The position numbers and the translations under genes were made by a program. Below, in pieces: positions 46,591 to 56,111 of a DNA stretch of 64,000 bases (positions are counted from its first letter, which is position 1; every line of letters begins with the position of its first letter). Under the pieces are notes generated by a model, which saw nothing but the letters and a program-made list of their open reading frames with translations, had not been told where the DNA came from and did not search any database. Origin of the DNA: Polaromonas sp. (GTDB lineage: Bacteria; Pseudomonadota; Gammaproteobacteria; Burkholderiales; Burkholderiaceae_C); assembly GCA_030683705.1 (NCBI GenBank), contig JAUXPP010000158.1, positions 40,242-104,241 on the forward strand. Direction: 5' to 3'.

Positions 46591-47118
46591 ATGAACACTG
46601 CACTGCGCTCACGCTTTTCCCCGCTTTCCCTGGTGATGATGGCAGCCCTGATGGCTGGCTCTGCCTGGGCTCAAAAACCTGAATGGGCCGGCCAGGGCAA
46701 GGGCGGCAACCAGGAACAGAAAGAAAACCGCGGCGACAGGCGCGACGGCGGCCGCAAGAACGACGCGGGCCCCGTCCGCGTGGCACCCCCCCAGATCAGC
46801 ATAGGCGGCTACTTCGGCGCGCCGCAGCGCGCGGCGGTGCAGGAGTATTACGGCCAGCAATACCGCGCGGGCCGCTGCCCTCCCGGCCTGGCAAAGAAAA
46901 ACAATGGCTGCATGCCACCGGGCCAGGCCAAAAAATGGGCCGTGGGCCAGCCGCTGCCCGGCGATGTCCGTTACTACCCGGTGCCGCAGGCAGTGCTGCT
47001 GCAACTGGGCGCGCCACCGGCGGGCCACAAATACGTGCGCGTGGCAGCCGACATCCTGCTGATCGCCGTGGGCACCGGCATGATCGTCGACGCGATCCAG
47101 GACCTGGGCCGCCTGTAA
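46591..47118 (+). CDS. CigR/RcnB-like periplasmic protein
   Basis: 175 residues. Signal peptide ending GSAWAQ at about 27. A charged Gly/Arg-rich linker (residues 35-65) leads to the conserved domain YGQQYRAGRCPPGLAKKNNGCMPPGQAKKWAVGQPLP...YYPVP, and a C-terminal hydrophobic helix VRVAADILLIAVGTGMIVDAIQDLGRL. This matches the anti-virulence regulator CigR group of the RcnB family. Its role outside Salmonella is not known. RBS GAGGTGA; ATG at 46591. Confidence 0.82.
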   Translation: MNTALRSRFSPLSLVMMAALMAGSAWAQKPEWAGQGKGGNQEQKENRGDRRDGGRKNDAGPVRVAPPQISIGGYFGAPQRAAVQEYYGQQYRAGRCPPGLAKKNNGCMPPGQAKKWAVGQPLPGDVRYYPVPQAVLLQLGAPPAGHKYVRVAADILLIAVGTGMIVDAIQDLGRL

Positions 47119-47133
47119 GGCCTGCAGGACCCG

Positions 47134-47997
47134 ATGGAGCGCGCGCCCCACCCCGCGCTGGCTGGTCTGGTCCGGTCGGTGTGGCTCAGTGCGCCGCACG
47201 CCGCGCACGCACCTGAGCGCGAGTGGATGATGCCGTCCGGCGAAATGCACCTGGTGCTGCGCCTGGCCGGGCCGCCCGTGGAAGTCTTTGAACATCCCGG
47301 CGATCGTCTTCCGCAAAACCACGGTCACGCCGTGGTCAACGGTGCACGGGCCGGCGCCTACGCCAAACGGGTGGCCGCTGGCGCATCGTCCATCGGCTTG
47401 CAACTGCTGCCCGGCGCGTCGCAGGCCTTGCTCGGCCTGCCGGCCGACGAAATCACGGGGCGCCATGTGCGGCTTGAAAACCTCTGGGGCAGCGGCGCCG
47501 GCTTGCTGCAGGAGCAACTGCTGGCTGCGCCATCGGCCGCCGGCAAAATGCGCTGCCTGGAAGCCTTCCTGATGACACGCCTGCAACGCTCGCCGGCGCC
47601 TGGCGCACACCCGGCGGTGCTGGCCGGCCTGCAGCAATTGCGCAGCGGCGCCAGCGTGGCCGCCGCGGCCCGCCACAGCGGCTACAGCCAGCGCCAGTTT
47701 GTTCGCCTGTTCTCGCAGGCTGTCGGCCTGACGCCCCGGCTCTACCTGCGCGTGTTGCGTTTCCAGCAGGCGCTGCGCCTGATGCAGGGCCCGCGGCCAA
47801 ACAGCCTGGCCGGCGTGGCATTGGAGGCTGGTTACACCGACCAGCCGCACTTCAACCGCGACTTCCGCGAATTTTCAGGATTGACGCCCGAGCAATACCG
47901 CGCCGCCCGGCCGGTCAGCGCCAGCCATGTGCCGGTGTCATGGGCGGCCGGCAGCGATGTCCGATTTGTTCAAGACAGGCGCAGGCCGGCCGCCTAG
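47134..47997 (+). CDS. AraC-family transcriptional regulator
   Basis: 287 residues. C-terminal double helix-turn-helix (about 170-270): AAAARHSGYSQRQFVRLFSQAVGLTPRLYLRVLRFQQALRLM and AGVALEAGYTDQPHFNRDFREFSGLTPEQYR. The N-terminal half (WMMPSGEMHLVLRL) resembles the DUF6597 sensor domain. It starts 15 bp after the CigR-like gene and precedes the VOC gene on the same strand, so it might regulate that neighbour. Effector unknown. Confidence 0.92.
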   Translation: MERAPHPALAGLVRSVWLSAPHAAHAPEREWMMPSGEMHLVLRLAGPPVEVFEHPGDRLPQNHGHAVVNGARAGAYAKRVAAGASSIGLQLLPGASQALLGLPADEITGRHVRLENLWGSGAGLLQEQLLAAPSAAGKMRCLEAFLMTRLQRSPAPGAHPAVLAGLQQLRSGASVAAAARHSGYSQRQFVRLFSQAVGLTPRLYLRVLRFQQALRLMQGPRPNSLAGVALEAGYTDQPHFNRDFREFSGLTPEQYRAARPVSASHVPVSWAAGSDVRFVQDRRRPAA

Positions 47998-48048
47998 ACT
48001 GCGCAATCCGGGGCCCTCAGCGCCCCTCACCTGTGACGAGGAGATTTC

Positions 48049-48510
48049 ATGGCGATTCACGAACTGTTTGCCTGCATGCGTGTCAGGGACACCGGCGCGG
48101 CGATCGACTTCTACCGCCGCGTCTTCGGCGTGACCGAAAAATTCCGGCTGGTCGAGCCCGGCGGCCGCGTCGGCCATGCGGAGCTGGACTTCAAGGGGGC
48201 CACCTTGATGCTGTCCGACGAATTTCCCGAATACGGCATGCTGGCGCCGCAGGCCGGCGCACCGCAGGCCATGAGCCTGCACCTGCATGTCGACAACTGC
48301 GACGAAGTGATCACCCGCGCACTGGAGGCTGGCGCCACGCTGGAGATGGCCGCCCAGGACCAGTTTTACGGCGAACGCTCGGGCAGTTTCATTGACCCCT
48401 TCGGCCACCGCTGGAACGTCGGGCATCACATCGAGGACCTCAGCACCGACGAGATGCAGCGCCGCTACACCGCCCTGCTGGTGGCGCCTGACACGCTACA
48501 AAAACAATAG
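48049..48510 (+). CDS. VOC-superfamily protein (glyoxalase/bleomycin-resistance-like)
   Basis: 153 residues, one paired beta-alpha-beta4 unit set: FACMRVRDTGAAIDFYRRVFGVTE, HLHVDNCDEVITRALEAGATLEM, DQFYGERSGSFIDPFGHRWNVGHH. The PhnB-like ending DPFGHRWNVGHHIEDLS is typical of metal-dependent VOC proteins with unknown substrate. RBS GAGGAG. The stop codon TAG is part of a family 3 repeat. Confidence 0.9.
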   Translation: MAIHELFACMRVRDTGAAIDFYRRVFGVTEKFRLVEPGGRVGHAELDFKGATLMLSDEFPEYGMLAPQAGAPQAMSLHLHVDNCDEVITRALEAGATLEMAAQDQFYGERSGSFIDPFGHRWNVGHHIEDLSTDEMQRRYTALLVAPDTLQKQ

Positions 48511-48553
48511 CTGTTCACGCACGTCCCGCTTGCGTCAGAGGCCGATTTGATAC
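48494..48553 (+). repeat. family 3 element, copy 5
   Basis: CTACAAAAACAATAGCTG, TTCACGC, then AGAGGCCGATTTG. The element starts inside the VOC coding region and provides its last codons and TAG stop. Confidence 0.65.
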
Positions 48554-48587
48554 ATGAAGCCAGGGCAGCCGCTGGGTGCCTGGCGTG

Positions 48588-51500
48588 TCAGTGCCGGGCC
48601 GGGCCGGCCCCGCCGAGCACACGCTGCAGGGTCTGCAGCAACTCCTCGTTGGTGGTCTGGGCCTTGAGCAGCACGGCCGCCACTTGCGCGTGCTGCTGAC
48701 GGTCCACATCCTGCGCAGAAAACACCACCACAGGCGGCGGCAGCGTCATGGCCTCGATGTCGGCCAGCAGGTCCCAGCCCGAACTTTCACCCAGCGCGAG
48801 GTCCAGCAACACCAGGTCGAAGTGCTGCTGGCGCAGCCGCGTACGGGCTTCGGCAAGCGTGGCGGCAAACTCGAAGGTGGCGAAGTCCTGGGCGATGGCC
48901 GCGGCGACGCGCTGGATGTCGAGGTCGTCCTCGACATGCAGGATGCGCGGCTTGCTGCCGGCGCCGGCAATCGCGCGCCGCAAGCCGACGATCAGCAGGT
49001 TCTGGTCAATCGGCTTTTCCAGCCAGTCCGACACCGACAGCAACTGGTTGTTGAACTGCAGCTCCCCCTCGCTGGCACTGGCTGACACCACCACGATGGG
49101 CAGGTCGCGCGTCGCCTCTTCGCTGCGCAGGGTCCGGATCAGCGTGAGCCCGTCCGCGTCGGGCAACTTCAGGTCCACCGTCATGGCCGCATAGGGGCGC
49201 AGGGCCAGCCGCGCCTGCGCCTGCGCCGCGCTGTAGGCCTCATCGGCGTCGAAGCCGCCGCGGTCCAGCATCATGACGATCAGCCGCGCGATGTCGGGGT
49301 CGTCCTCGCACACCAGCACCCGCGGACGTCCCGTGTCGTCCGTCGGTGCCGCGCCGGGCAGCTCCCCGTACGATGGCGCCGATGTGGCCGTCGCCGGTGC
49401 CGTCCACTCCGGCAACTCGAAGAAAAAGGTGGTGCCCACACCGGCTTCGGTGTCGAAGCCGATGCTGCCGCCCAGCCGTTCAATGATGGCCCGCGAGATG
49501 TTCAGCCCCAGCCCGGTGCCCCCCTTGGCCCGGGTATCGGAAGAGTCGGCCTGGGAGAACTTCTGGAAGATGCGCTTGCGGAATTCTTCGGGAATGCCCG
49601 GGCCGCGGTCGCGCACCTCCACCCGCACGCGGGAACCGGCGGCACGCAGCAGTCGCACGTCGACCGGCGTGTCCGGCGGCGAGAACTTCATGGCATTGGA
49701 CAGCAGGTTGGTGATGACCTGGACCAGGCGGTCACTGTCGGCCCTGACCACCAGCGCGCCGTCGGGCATCTCCAGCTTGAGCGGAACCGCCTGGCTCGCG
49801 CCGTAGTGGCTGTTGGCCGCCAGCACCTGGGCCAGCAGCGGCCCGAGGTCGGTGGGCTGCACATTCAGCCCCATCTTGCCGGACTCGATCTTCTCGATGT
49901 CCAGGATGTCGTTGATCAGGCGGATCAGTCGCTCGCAGTTGTTGCTGGCGATCGCGATCAGGTTTTTTGCGGCATCCGGCAGCACCCCGGCCACCCCGCC
50001 GGAGATCAGGCCCAGCGAACCCCGGATGGAGGTCAGCGGCGTGCGCAGCTCGTGGCTGACGGTGGAGACAAACTCGCTTTTCATGCGGTCGATGCGCTTG
50101 AGCTCGGTGACATCGCTGGCCAGTGAATAAAAGCCGATGACCTGTCCATCCTCGTCGCCGTAGCGCGGGAAATAATTGACGACATAGTCGCGGTGGTCAC
50201 CGCGCGCCGTCAACTGGGTGCGTTCATAAACCACCGGGTAGCCCGACAGGACTTCCTCGACACGCCCGCGCAGGCTTTCGTAAAAGGCCTCGCCCATGAC
50301 CTCGAGCAGGGTTTTGCCGTCAATCTGGTCATGCGACAGCCCGAACCCTTCCTCATAGGCCCGGTTGTGAAAGCGAAAGCGCTGGGTCTTGTCGACATAG
50401 GCAATCAGGGCCGGGACGGTGTCGGTGATCTCGCGCAACTGCTGCTCGCTGGCCCGCAGCGCGCTGCTGACGCGGTGCATCTCGGTGGTGTCGCGGCCGG
50501 TGCCGTGGTAGCCGGCAAAACGACCGGAGGCATCGAAGATCGGCTCCCCGCTGATGCTGATGTAACGGATATTTCCCTTGCGGCCAAGCAGGGAAATTTC
50601 CATGTCGCGGAAAACCTCGTGCCGCGCGAGCTGTGCCTTGTGGGCCGCCCAGACACTCTCATCCATGTCCACATGGTTGAGCTCCCAGGGCGTCTTGCCG
50701 AGCGCGTCGCGGGACATCGCCGTCAGCCGGGACGCCTCCCCGGGGACCGGGACAAAGCGGAAATTTTCATCCTGTTGCCAGAACCAGTCGGACGACAGCT
50801 CGGTGAGCGCGCGGAAACGCTCTTCGCTTTCGCGCAGGGTGCGTTCGGCTTCCTTTCTCTCGGTAATGTCCTGCACCTGGGAAATGAAGTGCAGGGGCTT
50901 GCGGTCGGCGTCGCGCACCAGGGAGCAGGTCAGGTGCCCCCACACAATGCGCCCGCTCTTGTGGATATAGCGCTTTTCCCAGTTGTAGGTTTCGATTTCG
51001 CCCGCCAAGGCCCGCTTGCGCTGCAGGACATCCCATTCGATGTCGTCGGGATGGGTAATGTCCTGCACGGTACGCGCCAGCATTTCGGCTTCGGAGTAAC
51101 CGAGCATCTGGCAAAACGCGCTGTTGACCCGAAGCCGTCTGGAATCAACGGCGATCAGCGCCATGCCGATCGCTGCATGTTCAAAGGCATTGCTGAACTG
51201 GTCACCTGCCGCAAGCGCGTCATGGTCACTGCTGATGGCGGTGCCGGCAAACAGGTGCCGTGAGCGCGGCAGCGCCAGCGCCATGCCTGAATCGTCATCC
51301 GGCGCAGCCTCCCGGGACATCGCCGCCTCGTCACCGACGAGCGTGAAATAGAAGGTGCTGCCCTCGCCCACCGCGGATTGCGCCCAGATGCGGCCGCCAT
51401 GGCGGGTCACGATGCGCTTGACCGTGGCCAGGCCGATGCCGCTGCCTGAAAACTCGTCCGGCGAGTGCAGTCGCTGGAAGGTGCCGAACAGCTTGTCCAC

Positions 51501-53819
51501 GTAAGCCATGTCGAACCCGGCGCCGTTGTCCCGCACAAAATACACCGGCTGCTGGTCGGGCCCGGTTTCCCGGCCGACGGTGATCTCGGCGTCGGGGGTT
51601 TTCGAGGTGAATTTCCAGGCGTTGGAGATCAGGTTTTCCAGCACCTGGCGCAGCAAGGCGGTGTCGGCACGCACCGTCATCCCGGGCTCGACGCGCGTGC
51701 GTACCTGGCGGGCGCTGTCGCGCTCGGCGTGGAACCGCAGCAGGAGGTTCGCCTCGGCGCTGATGTCCATGTCATCCCAGTGCAGGCTGGTACGCGACAA
51801 CTGGGCCAGCGACAGCAGGCCGTCGGTGAGCTCGCCCATGCGCTGCACGCCGCTGCGTATGCGCGCCAGGTAATGGTCGGCCTTGTCGTTGATGCCTTCC
51901 CGCAGGGCCTTCTGCAGCAGCGCGCTGAAGCCATCGATGGCGCTCAGCGGCGAGCGCAGGTCATGCGCCACCGAATAGGAAAACGCTTCCAGTTCCTTGT
52001 TGGCGGCCTCGAGCTGGGCGGTGCGCCGCAACACGCGGTTTTCCAGGTCCACATTGAGCCGCACGATTTCCATTTCATCGCGCTTGCGCTGGCTGATGTC
52101 CGTCAGGGTGGTGACAAAACCGGTCGGCACCTTGTTGCCGCCCTCGAACAGCGGCTGCACATTGACCTGCGACCACAGGATGCTGCCGTCGGGCTTGCGA
52201 TAACAGATCACCTGATTGTTCTGCGCCCGGCCGGTGCGCCTGGCGACGACGCTGGGCATCTCATCCTCGGGCCACAGCGAACCATCCTCGCGCAGCCGCT
52301 GCCAGCCCCAGCCGACCGAGGTCTTGCCCTTCAGCTGGGCCAGGCTGCGTCCGAGGATGCGCTCGGCGCTGGCATTGCAGTCGATGATCTGCCCCTCGGC
52401 ATCGCGCAGCACCACGCCTTCGGCCAGCGCCGCCACCACGGCGCGGAAACGCGCCTCGCTGGCACGCAGTGCGGTTTCGATGGACTTGCGCGCGGTGATG
52501 TCGGAACCGACACCGCGGTAACCGGCAAAGCGGCCCTCGGCATCGAAAAAGGGCTCGCCGCTGATACACAACACGCTGAGCCGGCCATCCTTGTCCACGC
52601 GCTGGTACTCGAAGTCGCGAAAGGTCTCGTGCCGCTCCAGAACCGCCCGGTGATCCGCCCAGAGCTGCTGGTTGGCCGGACTGGTATCGATCTCCCAGCG
52701 GGCCTTGCCGATGAAACCGCGGATCCAGTGCCGGTCCTCCTCGGTCTCGCCGCCTGACAGCACGGTGAGCCGGAACTGATCGTCGGTCTCCCAGTACCAG
52801 TCGGAAGACAGCTGCGTCAGGCTGCGGAATTGCAGCTCGCTCTGGCGCAGCCGGGCTTCGGCCGCAATCCGCTCGGTGATGTCCTCGGCGGTGATCAGCA
52901 GGTGGCTCAGCTTGCCGCTGGTGTCCCTGAGCGCGACCTTGCGCATGTGGACATGGATGGTGCCGCGATGCCGGGTAACGGCAAGGCGGTCGGGAAAATC
53001 CTCGGCGACGCCGCTCTGGATCAGCGCCAGGTCAGCGGCGTACATGCGGTCGGCGTCCTCCTCCGGCCAGAGGTCGTGCACCGTGCGGCCGACGGCTTCC
53101 TCGCGCGTCACGCCGTACAGGTCCTGCGCGGCCTTGTTCCACACCCGTATCGGGTGCCGGCCTTCGACCGACTTCAGGTGCAGCGCCACCGGGACGTTGT
53201 CGACAATCCCGTTGAGGAAGTCAAAATCCTGGCGCTGGGCTTCTTCGGCACGCCGGGCTGCGCTGATGTCGCGCGCCGTGCCGCGGTAGCCGCTGAAACG
53301 GCCCTCGCTGTCGAACAGCGGCACCCCGCTGATCGAAAACCAGGTCGAGGTTCCGTCGGGCAGCGTGCGCAGGTACTCGAAGCCGCGAAACGGCTGGCGC
53401 GCATCCAGCACGGCGCGATGCGCTTCCCACGAGCTGGTGAGTGGCGTGATGCCGGGCAACTCCCAGCGGGACTTGCCGACGGCGCCGTCGATCAGTTCGT
53501 CGTTGAATTTGCTGCTGCCCTTGGCCACCGCAAATTCGACAAAGCGGTGCTCGGCATCCTGCTCCCAGTACCACTCGCCGGAAATTGCCGCCAGGCTGAG
53601 CAAGGCATTGCCCTTGAGTGTGCTCAGGGCAAATTGCTGCTCCGCCAGCTCGCGCCTGAGCGCTTCATTGGCACGGGCCAGCTCGGCCACCTCGGCTTTC
53701 AGGCGATCATGCGCCTGTTGCAAGGCCTGGTCAGGCTTCAATGCCGCGCCCCGGTGACTGCAGCCTTGCGGCGTCCACGGCCAGGCCTGCCGGTCATCCA
53801 CCGGGTGGGTGACAGCCAA
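48588..53819 (-). CDS. giant multi-PAS hybrid sensor with two histidine-kinase cores
   Basis: 1,743 residues, no transmembrane helix seen, so cytoplasmic. Order by residue: four PAS domains (70-575), HisKA plus ATPase number 1 (about 605-815; phospho-acceptor in VAHDLRSPLSAIDGF; SGSGIGLATVKRIV), three more PAS domains (about 865-1235; PAS units repeat SSDWYWE/WFWQQD), HisKA plus ATPase number 2 (about 1245-1465; [27 protein letters not shown]), then two receiver domains (about 1495-1610 with MTVDLKLPDADG and 1620-1735 with LVLLDLALGESSG). Two complete kinase cores in one chain are unusual. The start is an alternative TTG; a GTG six codons later is also possible. No dedicated regulator is adjacent. 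Confidence 0.9.
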   Translation of the reverse strand: MAVTHPVDDRQAWPWTPQGCSHRGAALKPDQALQQAHDRLKAEVAELARANEALRRELAEQQFALSTLKGNALLSLAAISGEWYWEQDAEHRFVEFAVAKGSSKFNDELIDGAVGKSRWELPGITPLTSSWEAHRAVLDARQPFRGFEYLRTLPDGTSTWFSISGVPLFDSEGRFSGYRGTARDISAARRAEEAQRQDFDFLNGIVDNVPVALHLKSVEGRHPIRVWNKAAQDLYGVTREEAVGRTVHDLWPEEDADRMYAADLALIQSGVAEDFPDRLAVTRHRGTIHVHMRKVALRDTSGKLSHLLITAEDITERIAAEARLRQSELQFRSLTQLSSDWYWETDDQFRLTVLSGGETEEDRHWIRGFIGKARWEIDTSPANQQLWADHRAVLERHETFRDFEYQRVDKDGRLSVLCISGEPFFDAEGRFAGYRGVGSDITARKSIETALRASEARFRAVVAALAEGVVLRDAEGQIIDCNASAERILGRSLAQLKGKTSVGWGWQRLREDGSLWPEDEMPSVVARRTGRAQNNQVICYRKPDGSILWSQVNVQPLFEGGNKVPTGFVTTLTDISQRKRDEMEIVRLNVDLENRVLRRTAQLEAANKELEAFSYSVAHDLRSPLSAIDGFSALLQKALREGINDKADHYLARIRSGVQRMGELTDGLLSLAQLSRTSLHWDDMDISAEANLLLRFHAERDSARQVRTRVEPGMTVRADTALLRQVLENLISNAWKFTSKTPDAEITVGRETGPDQQPVYFVRDNGAGFDMAYVDKLFGTFQRLHSPDEFSGSGIGLATVKRIVTRHGGRIWAQSAVGEGSTFYFTLVGDEAAMSREAAPDDDSGMALALPRSRHLFAGTAISSDHDALAAGDQFSNAFEHAAIGMALIAVDSRRLRVNSAFCQMLGYSEAEMLARTVQDITHPDDIEWDVLQRKRALAGEIETYNWEKRYIHKSGRIVWGHLTCSLVRDADRKPLHFISQVQDITERKEAERTLRESEERFRALTELSSDWFWQQDENFRFVPVPGEASRLTAMSRDALGKTPWELNHVDMDESVWAAHKAQLARHEVFRDMEISLLGRKGNIRYISISGEPIFDASGRFAGYHGTGRDTTEMHRVSSALRASEQQLREITDTVPALIAYVDKTQRFRFHNRAYEEGFGLSHDQIDGKTLLEVMGEAFYESLRGRVEEVLSGYPVVYERTQLTARGDHRDYVVNYFPRYGDEDGQVIGFYSLASDVTELKRIDRMKSEFVSTVSHELRTPLTSIRGSLGLISGGVAGVLPDAAKNLIAIASNNCERLIRLINDILDIEKIESGKMGLNVQPTDLGPLLAQVLAANSHYGASQAVPLKLEMPDGALVVRADSDRLVQVITNLLSNAMKFSPPDTPVDVRLLRAAGSRVRVEVRDRGPGIPEEFRKRIFQKFSQADSSDTRAKGGTGLGLNISRAIIERLGGSIGFDTEAGVGTTFFFELPEWTAPATATSAPSYGELPGAAPTDDTGRPRVLVCEDDPDIARLIVMMLDRGGFDADEAYSAAQAQARLALRPYAAMTVDLKLPDADGLTLIRTLRSEEATRDLPIVVVSASASEGELQFNNQLLSVSDWLEKPIDQNLLIVGLRRAIAGAGSKPRILHVEDDLDIQRVAAAIAQDFATFEFAATLAEARTRLRQQHFDLVLLDLALGESSGWDLLADIEAMTLPPPVVVFSAQDVDRQQHAQVAAVLLKAQTTNEELLQTLQRVLGGAGPARH

Positions 53820-53879
53820 GCCGCCGTCGGGGTTGGAGCAGATCGGGGAGCCATGTCTGCCTGTCCTGGTGTGGGAGGG

Positions 53880-53904
53880 AAAAACGCCGGCCCGCAGGCC
53901 GGCG
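53880..53904 (-). terminator. terminator after creA-like gene
   Basis: CGCCGGCC-CGCA-GGCCGGCG, an 8-bp stem, followed on the minus strand by five T. It separates the CreA-family gene from the giant sensor downstream. Confidence 0.82.
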
Positions 53905-54004
53905 ACGAGGTCGTTTCAAGTGTCCACGATTAACCCTGCGCCCGGAATAGGGATAAGTCCTTGTTGGCTGTGGGACAGCAACAGGCGACACCCCTCCGCG
54001 CGGC

Positions 54005-54478
54005 TCACTCCAGGGGAATCTTCAGCGCGCGATCCACGGGGACCGACGCCACGCTGTTTTGCGGCGAGCCTTCGATGACGCGGTCGGAATAGGTGAGGTA
54101 AACCAGCGTGTTGCGGGGGGCGTCGACCATGCGCACGATGCGTATTTTCTTGAAAATCAGTGAAATGCGTTCGCTGAAGACCTCTTCCTGCACCGGCAGC
54201 GGTTTGACAAAAGATACCGGCCCGACCTGCCGGCAGTCGATGGACGCTTCCGACCGGTCCTCGGCCAGTCCCACTGCCCCCTTGATGCCGCCGGTCTTGG
54301 CGCGCGACATGTAACAGGTGATGCCCCTGACCTTGGGGTCGTCGTGTGCATCGACCACAATCTTGTGGTCGGGGCCGAAAAACTTGAACACCGTATCGAC
54401 TTCCCCGATGCTCTGGGCATGAAGCGGGGCAAGTGCAAGGCATGACAGGGCAATCATCAGGGCGGCGTGGGGGATCAT
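54005..54478 (-). CDS. creA: CreA-family periplasmic protein
   Basis: 157 residues. Signal peptide ending PLHAQ at 22, then the CreA (YjgA-neighbour, DUF1131-unrelated) pattern: [62 protein letters not shown], two cysteines likely forming a disulfide, and [26 protein letters not shown] conserved proteobacterial protein of unknown biochemical function. Here it stands as a single gene with its own terminator. Confidence 0.92.
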   Translation of the reverse strand: MIPHAALMIALSCLALAPLHAQSIGEVDTVFKFFGPDHKIVVDAHDDPKVRGITCYMSRAKTGGIKGAVGLAEDRSEASIDCRQVGPVSFVKPLPVQEEVFSERISLIFKKIRIVRMVDAPRNTLVYLTYSDRVIEGSPQNSVASVPVDRALKIPLE

Positions 54479-54552
54479 GGTGTTTCCTCGAAAATCAACG
54501 CCCCACTATAACGACGCCAGGCCTGAACGCGGCAAACCGCGCAGCGCCAGGG

Positions 54553-54768
54553 TCAATAACGCCGCGGGTCGTTGGGCCGGCGATCGTCGCGGTTGCGCAC
54601 GCCATCGCCGTCCCGGTCCCGGTCGGCGCGGTTGGGAATGCCGTCGCGGTCGCGGTCCCCGTGGTGCGGACCGACATGGGGTCGCTGCGGCGGGCCGGCG
54701 TGGTACGGGACGGCCACGCAACCGGCCAAAGTGGCGGCAGCAACAAGCAAAAGGACTGGTTTCTTCAT
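54553..54768 (-). CDS. small Asp/Arg-rich lipoprotein
   Basis: 71 residues. Lipobox TLAGC at about residue 16. The mature part has DRDRDGIPNRADRDRDGDGV, Asp-rich loops like thrombospondin type 3 or EF-hand calcium sites. CAGGAGAATCC gives a strong ribosome site before ATG 54768. Function unknown; likely a Ca2+-binding surface lipoprotein. Confidence 0.8.
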   Translation of the reverse strand: MKKPVLLLVAAATLAGCVAVPYHAGPPQRPHVGPHHGDRDRDGIPNRADRDRDGDGVRNRDDRRPNDPRRY

Positions 54769-54905
54769 GGGATTCTCCTGTAACGCAGCTGAGAACGCTG
54801 CCTCCCGATTGCAGGCCATCCGCGTGTCGGCCGCGTGTGCCGCAAAGGCCTGCCGCGTGAAGCTGGTTACCAGTTGTGCTCGCCGCGCCGGCGTGGATCC
54901 GTGGA

Positions 54906-54957
54906 TTGCTATCGAAACGATAGCTGCTCACGCAAGCCAGACAAGGGCTGGCCTGCC
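54906..54957 (+). repeat. family 3 element, copy 6
   Basis: TTGCTATCGAAACGATAGCT, GCTCACGC, then AAGGGCTGGCCTG. Lies in the divergent gap 54769-55057, which otherwise shows only leader sequence. Confidence 0.7.
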
Positions 54958-55057
54958 GGATGATCAGGATGTCAGGAAGAAACGCAGGGCCTGTGCCGCC
55001 CGCGCTGGCGGCGGAGTAGCATGGCGACCTGCCACCACCTTGCCGCCAAGAGTCCGA

Positions 55058-55489
55058 ATGAACCGACTGCCCACCCTGCTTCTCATGACCGGCCTGCTGG
55101 CCGCCGCCCCCTTGCTCCATGCCGCCGGCCCGCCCGCCCCGACGGTCGGCCACCCGATTGTGGGTACCTGGAGCTGGGTCACTTTCGGCGGGACCTGCAC
55201 CGAGACCTGGCTGTACCGGCCCAACCGGACCATGCTGGGCACCAGCGGCGAGGAGGTCGCGGAAAAAATCTATGACATCGCTGCGACGCCGGACGCCGGC
55301 GGCTTTTACAGGCTGATCGAAACCGTGGTGCGCCAGAACGACAAAAAGGACTGCTCGGGTGCGGTGCTGGAGGGGCCGGGTGAACAAAGCACCCGCTTTG
55401 TCCAGTTCAGCCCGCAGGGCGACAAGTTGCTGGTCTGCCGGACGGCCGCCCTGAGCGCCTGCTTCGGCCCGCTCCGGCGCGTGCCGTGA
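55058..55489 (+). CDS. secreted protein of unknown family
   Basis: 143 residues. Signal peptide LPTLLLMTGLLAAAPLLHAAG, then a lipocalin-like start HPIVGTWSWVTFGGTCTETWLYRPNRTMLGTSG, KIYDIAATPDAGGFYRLIETVVRQNDKKDCSG and a C-terminal FVQFSPQGDKLLVCRTAALSACFGPL. Four cysteines may form two disulfides. The GTW plus repeated strand pattern suggests a small beta barrel, but I do not recognise a named family. Upstream in-frame extension is rejected because the signal peptide fixes the start. Confidence 0.72.
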   Translation: MNRLPTLLLMTGLLAAAPLLHAAGPPAPTVGHPIVGTWSWVTFGGTCTETWLYRPNRTMLGTSGEEVAEKIYDIAATPDAGGFYRLIETVVRQNDKKDCSGAVLEGPGEQSTRFVQFSPQGDKLLVCRTAALSACFGPLRRVP

Positions 55490-55630
55490 TCGTCACAGGC
55501 GATCGCGGGAAGCTTGCGGAAACAATCGTCGGCTTGATGAGGGTGGTAGCGGGCAAGCGGCCGCGGTGGGCGCTCCGGAGCGGCCTGCCGCGGGCCGCGG
55601 ACTGGCGCTGATGGCGGTTTGCCGCACCGG

Positions 55631-55650
55631 CCGGACGCCATTGCGTCCGG
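55631..55650. terminator. hairpin in convergent gap
   Basis: CCGGACGC-CATT-GCGTCCGG, 8-bp stem without a T-run, between a plus-strand gene ending at 55489 and a minus-strand gene ending at 55668. Confidence 0.4.
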
Positions 55651-55667
55651 GTCCGGGCGGCAAGCCC

Positions 55668-55826
55668 TCAGGCCTGGTTGGCGGGGGCGGCGCCTGCGCG
55701 GCGGCGGCGCGTCGTGGCCGGCACATCCGCCACCTCGCCAGCCGCGCTGCGTTTGCTCACATGCTTGCGGTACAACCTGGCAGCCAGACCGGAGGTGATG
55801 GCGAGAACAATCAGTTTTCGAAACAT
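55668..55826 (-). CDS. small membrane protein (52 aa)
   Basis: 52 residues: a hydrophobic start FRKLIVLAITSGLAARLY, then a basic tail with TTRRRRAG. AAGGAGCGCGCA precedes the ATG. It lies 10 bp downstream of a 24-residue membrane peptide gene, in one transcription unit. Function unknown. Confidence 0.65.
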   Translation of the reverse strand: MFRKLIVLAITSGLAARLYRKHVSKRSAAGEVADVPATTRRRRAGAAPANQA

Positions 55827-55836
55827 TGCGCGCTCC

Positions 55837-55911
55837 TTAAAACACGCCAAACAACATCAGAAGAATGATGACGGTCACGGGGACACCGAGTAGCCAGGCG
55901 ATGATGGGCAT
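55837..55911 (-). CDS. 24-residue single-helix membrane peptide
   Basis: The peptide is almost entirely hydrophobic (MPIIAWLLGVP, then VTVIILLMLFGVF). GGAGAAAACAAATG gives a strong ribosome site at 8-bp spacing. It resembles small IIAWLLGVP proteins I have seen in proteobacterial genomes. Co-oriented and adjacent to the 52-residue gene. No homology search was possible. Confidence 0.6.
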   Translation of the reverse strand: MPIIAWLLGVPVTVIILLMLFGVF

Positions 55912-56111
55912 TTGTTTTCTCCAAAGTTGATGTAAGAAACCAGAAGATAGATGCGCTGTTTTGCCGGGAGTGCGGGAGCTCGCCCAAAGCACGGGTAGGG
56001 CCACGCCTACACAGCAGCGGCGCCGGCAGCGCTTGAGAAACCGCGGGGCGCGGGCCACACTCTGTATATTCCACGAGGGCAGCCGCCGCACGACCACCGC
56101 CTGCATCACAC

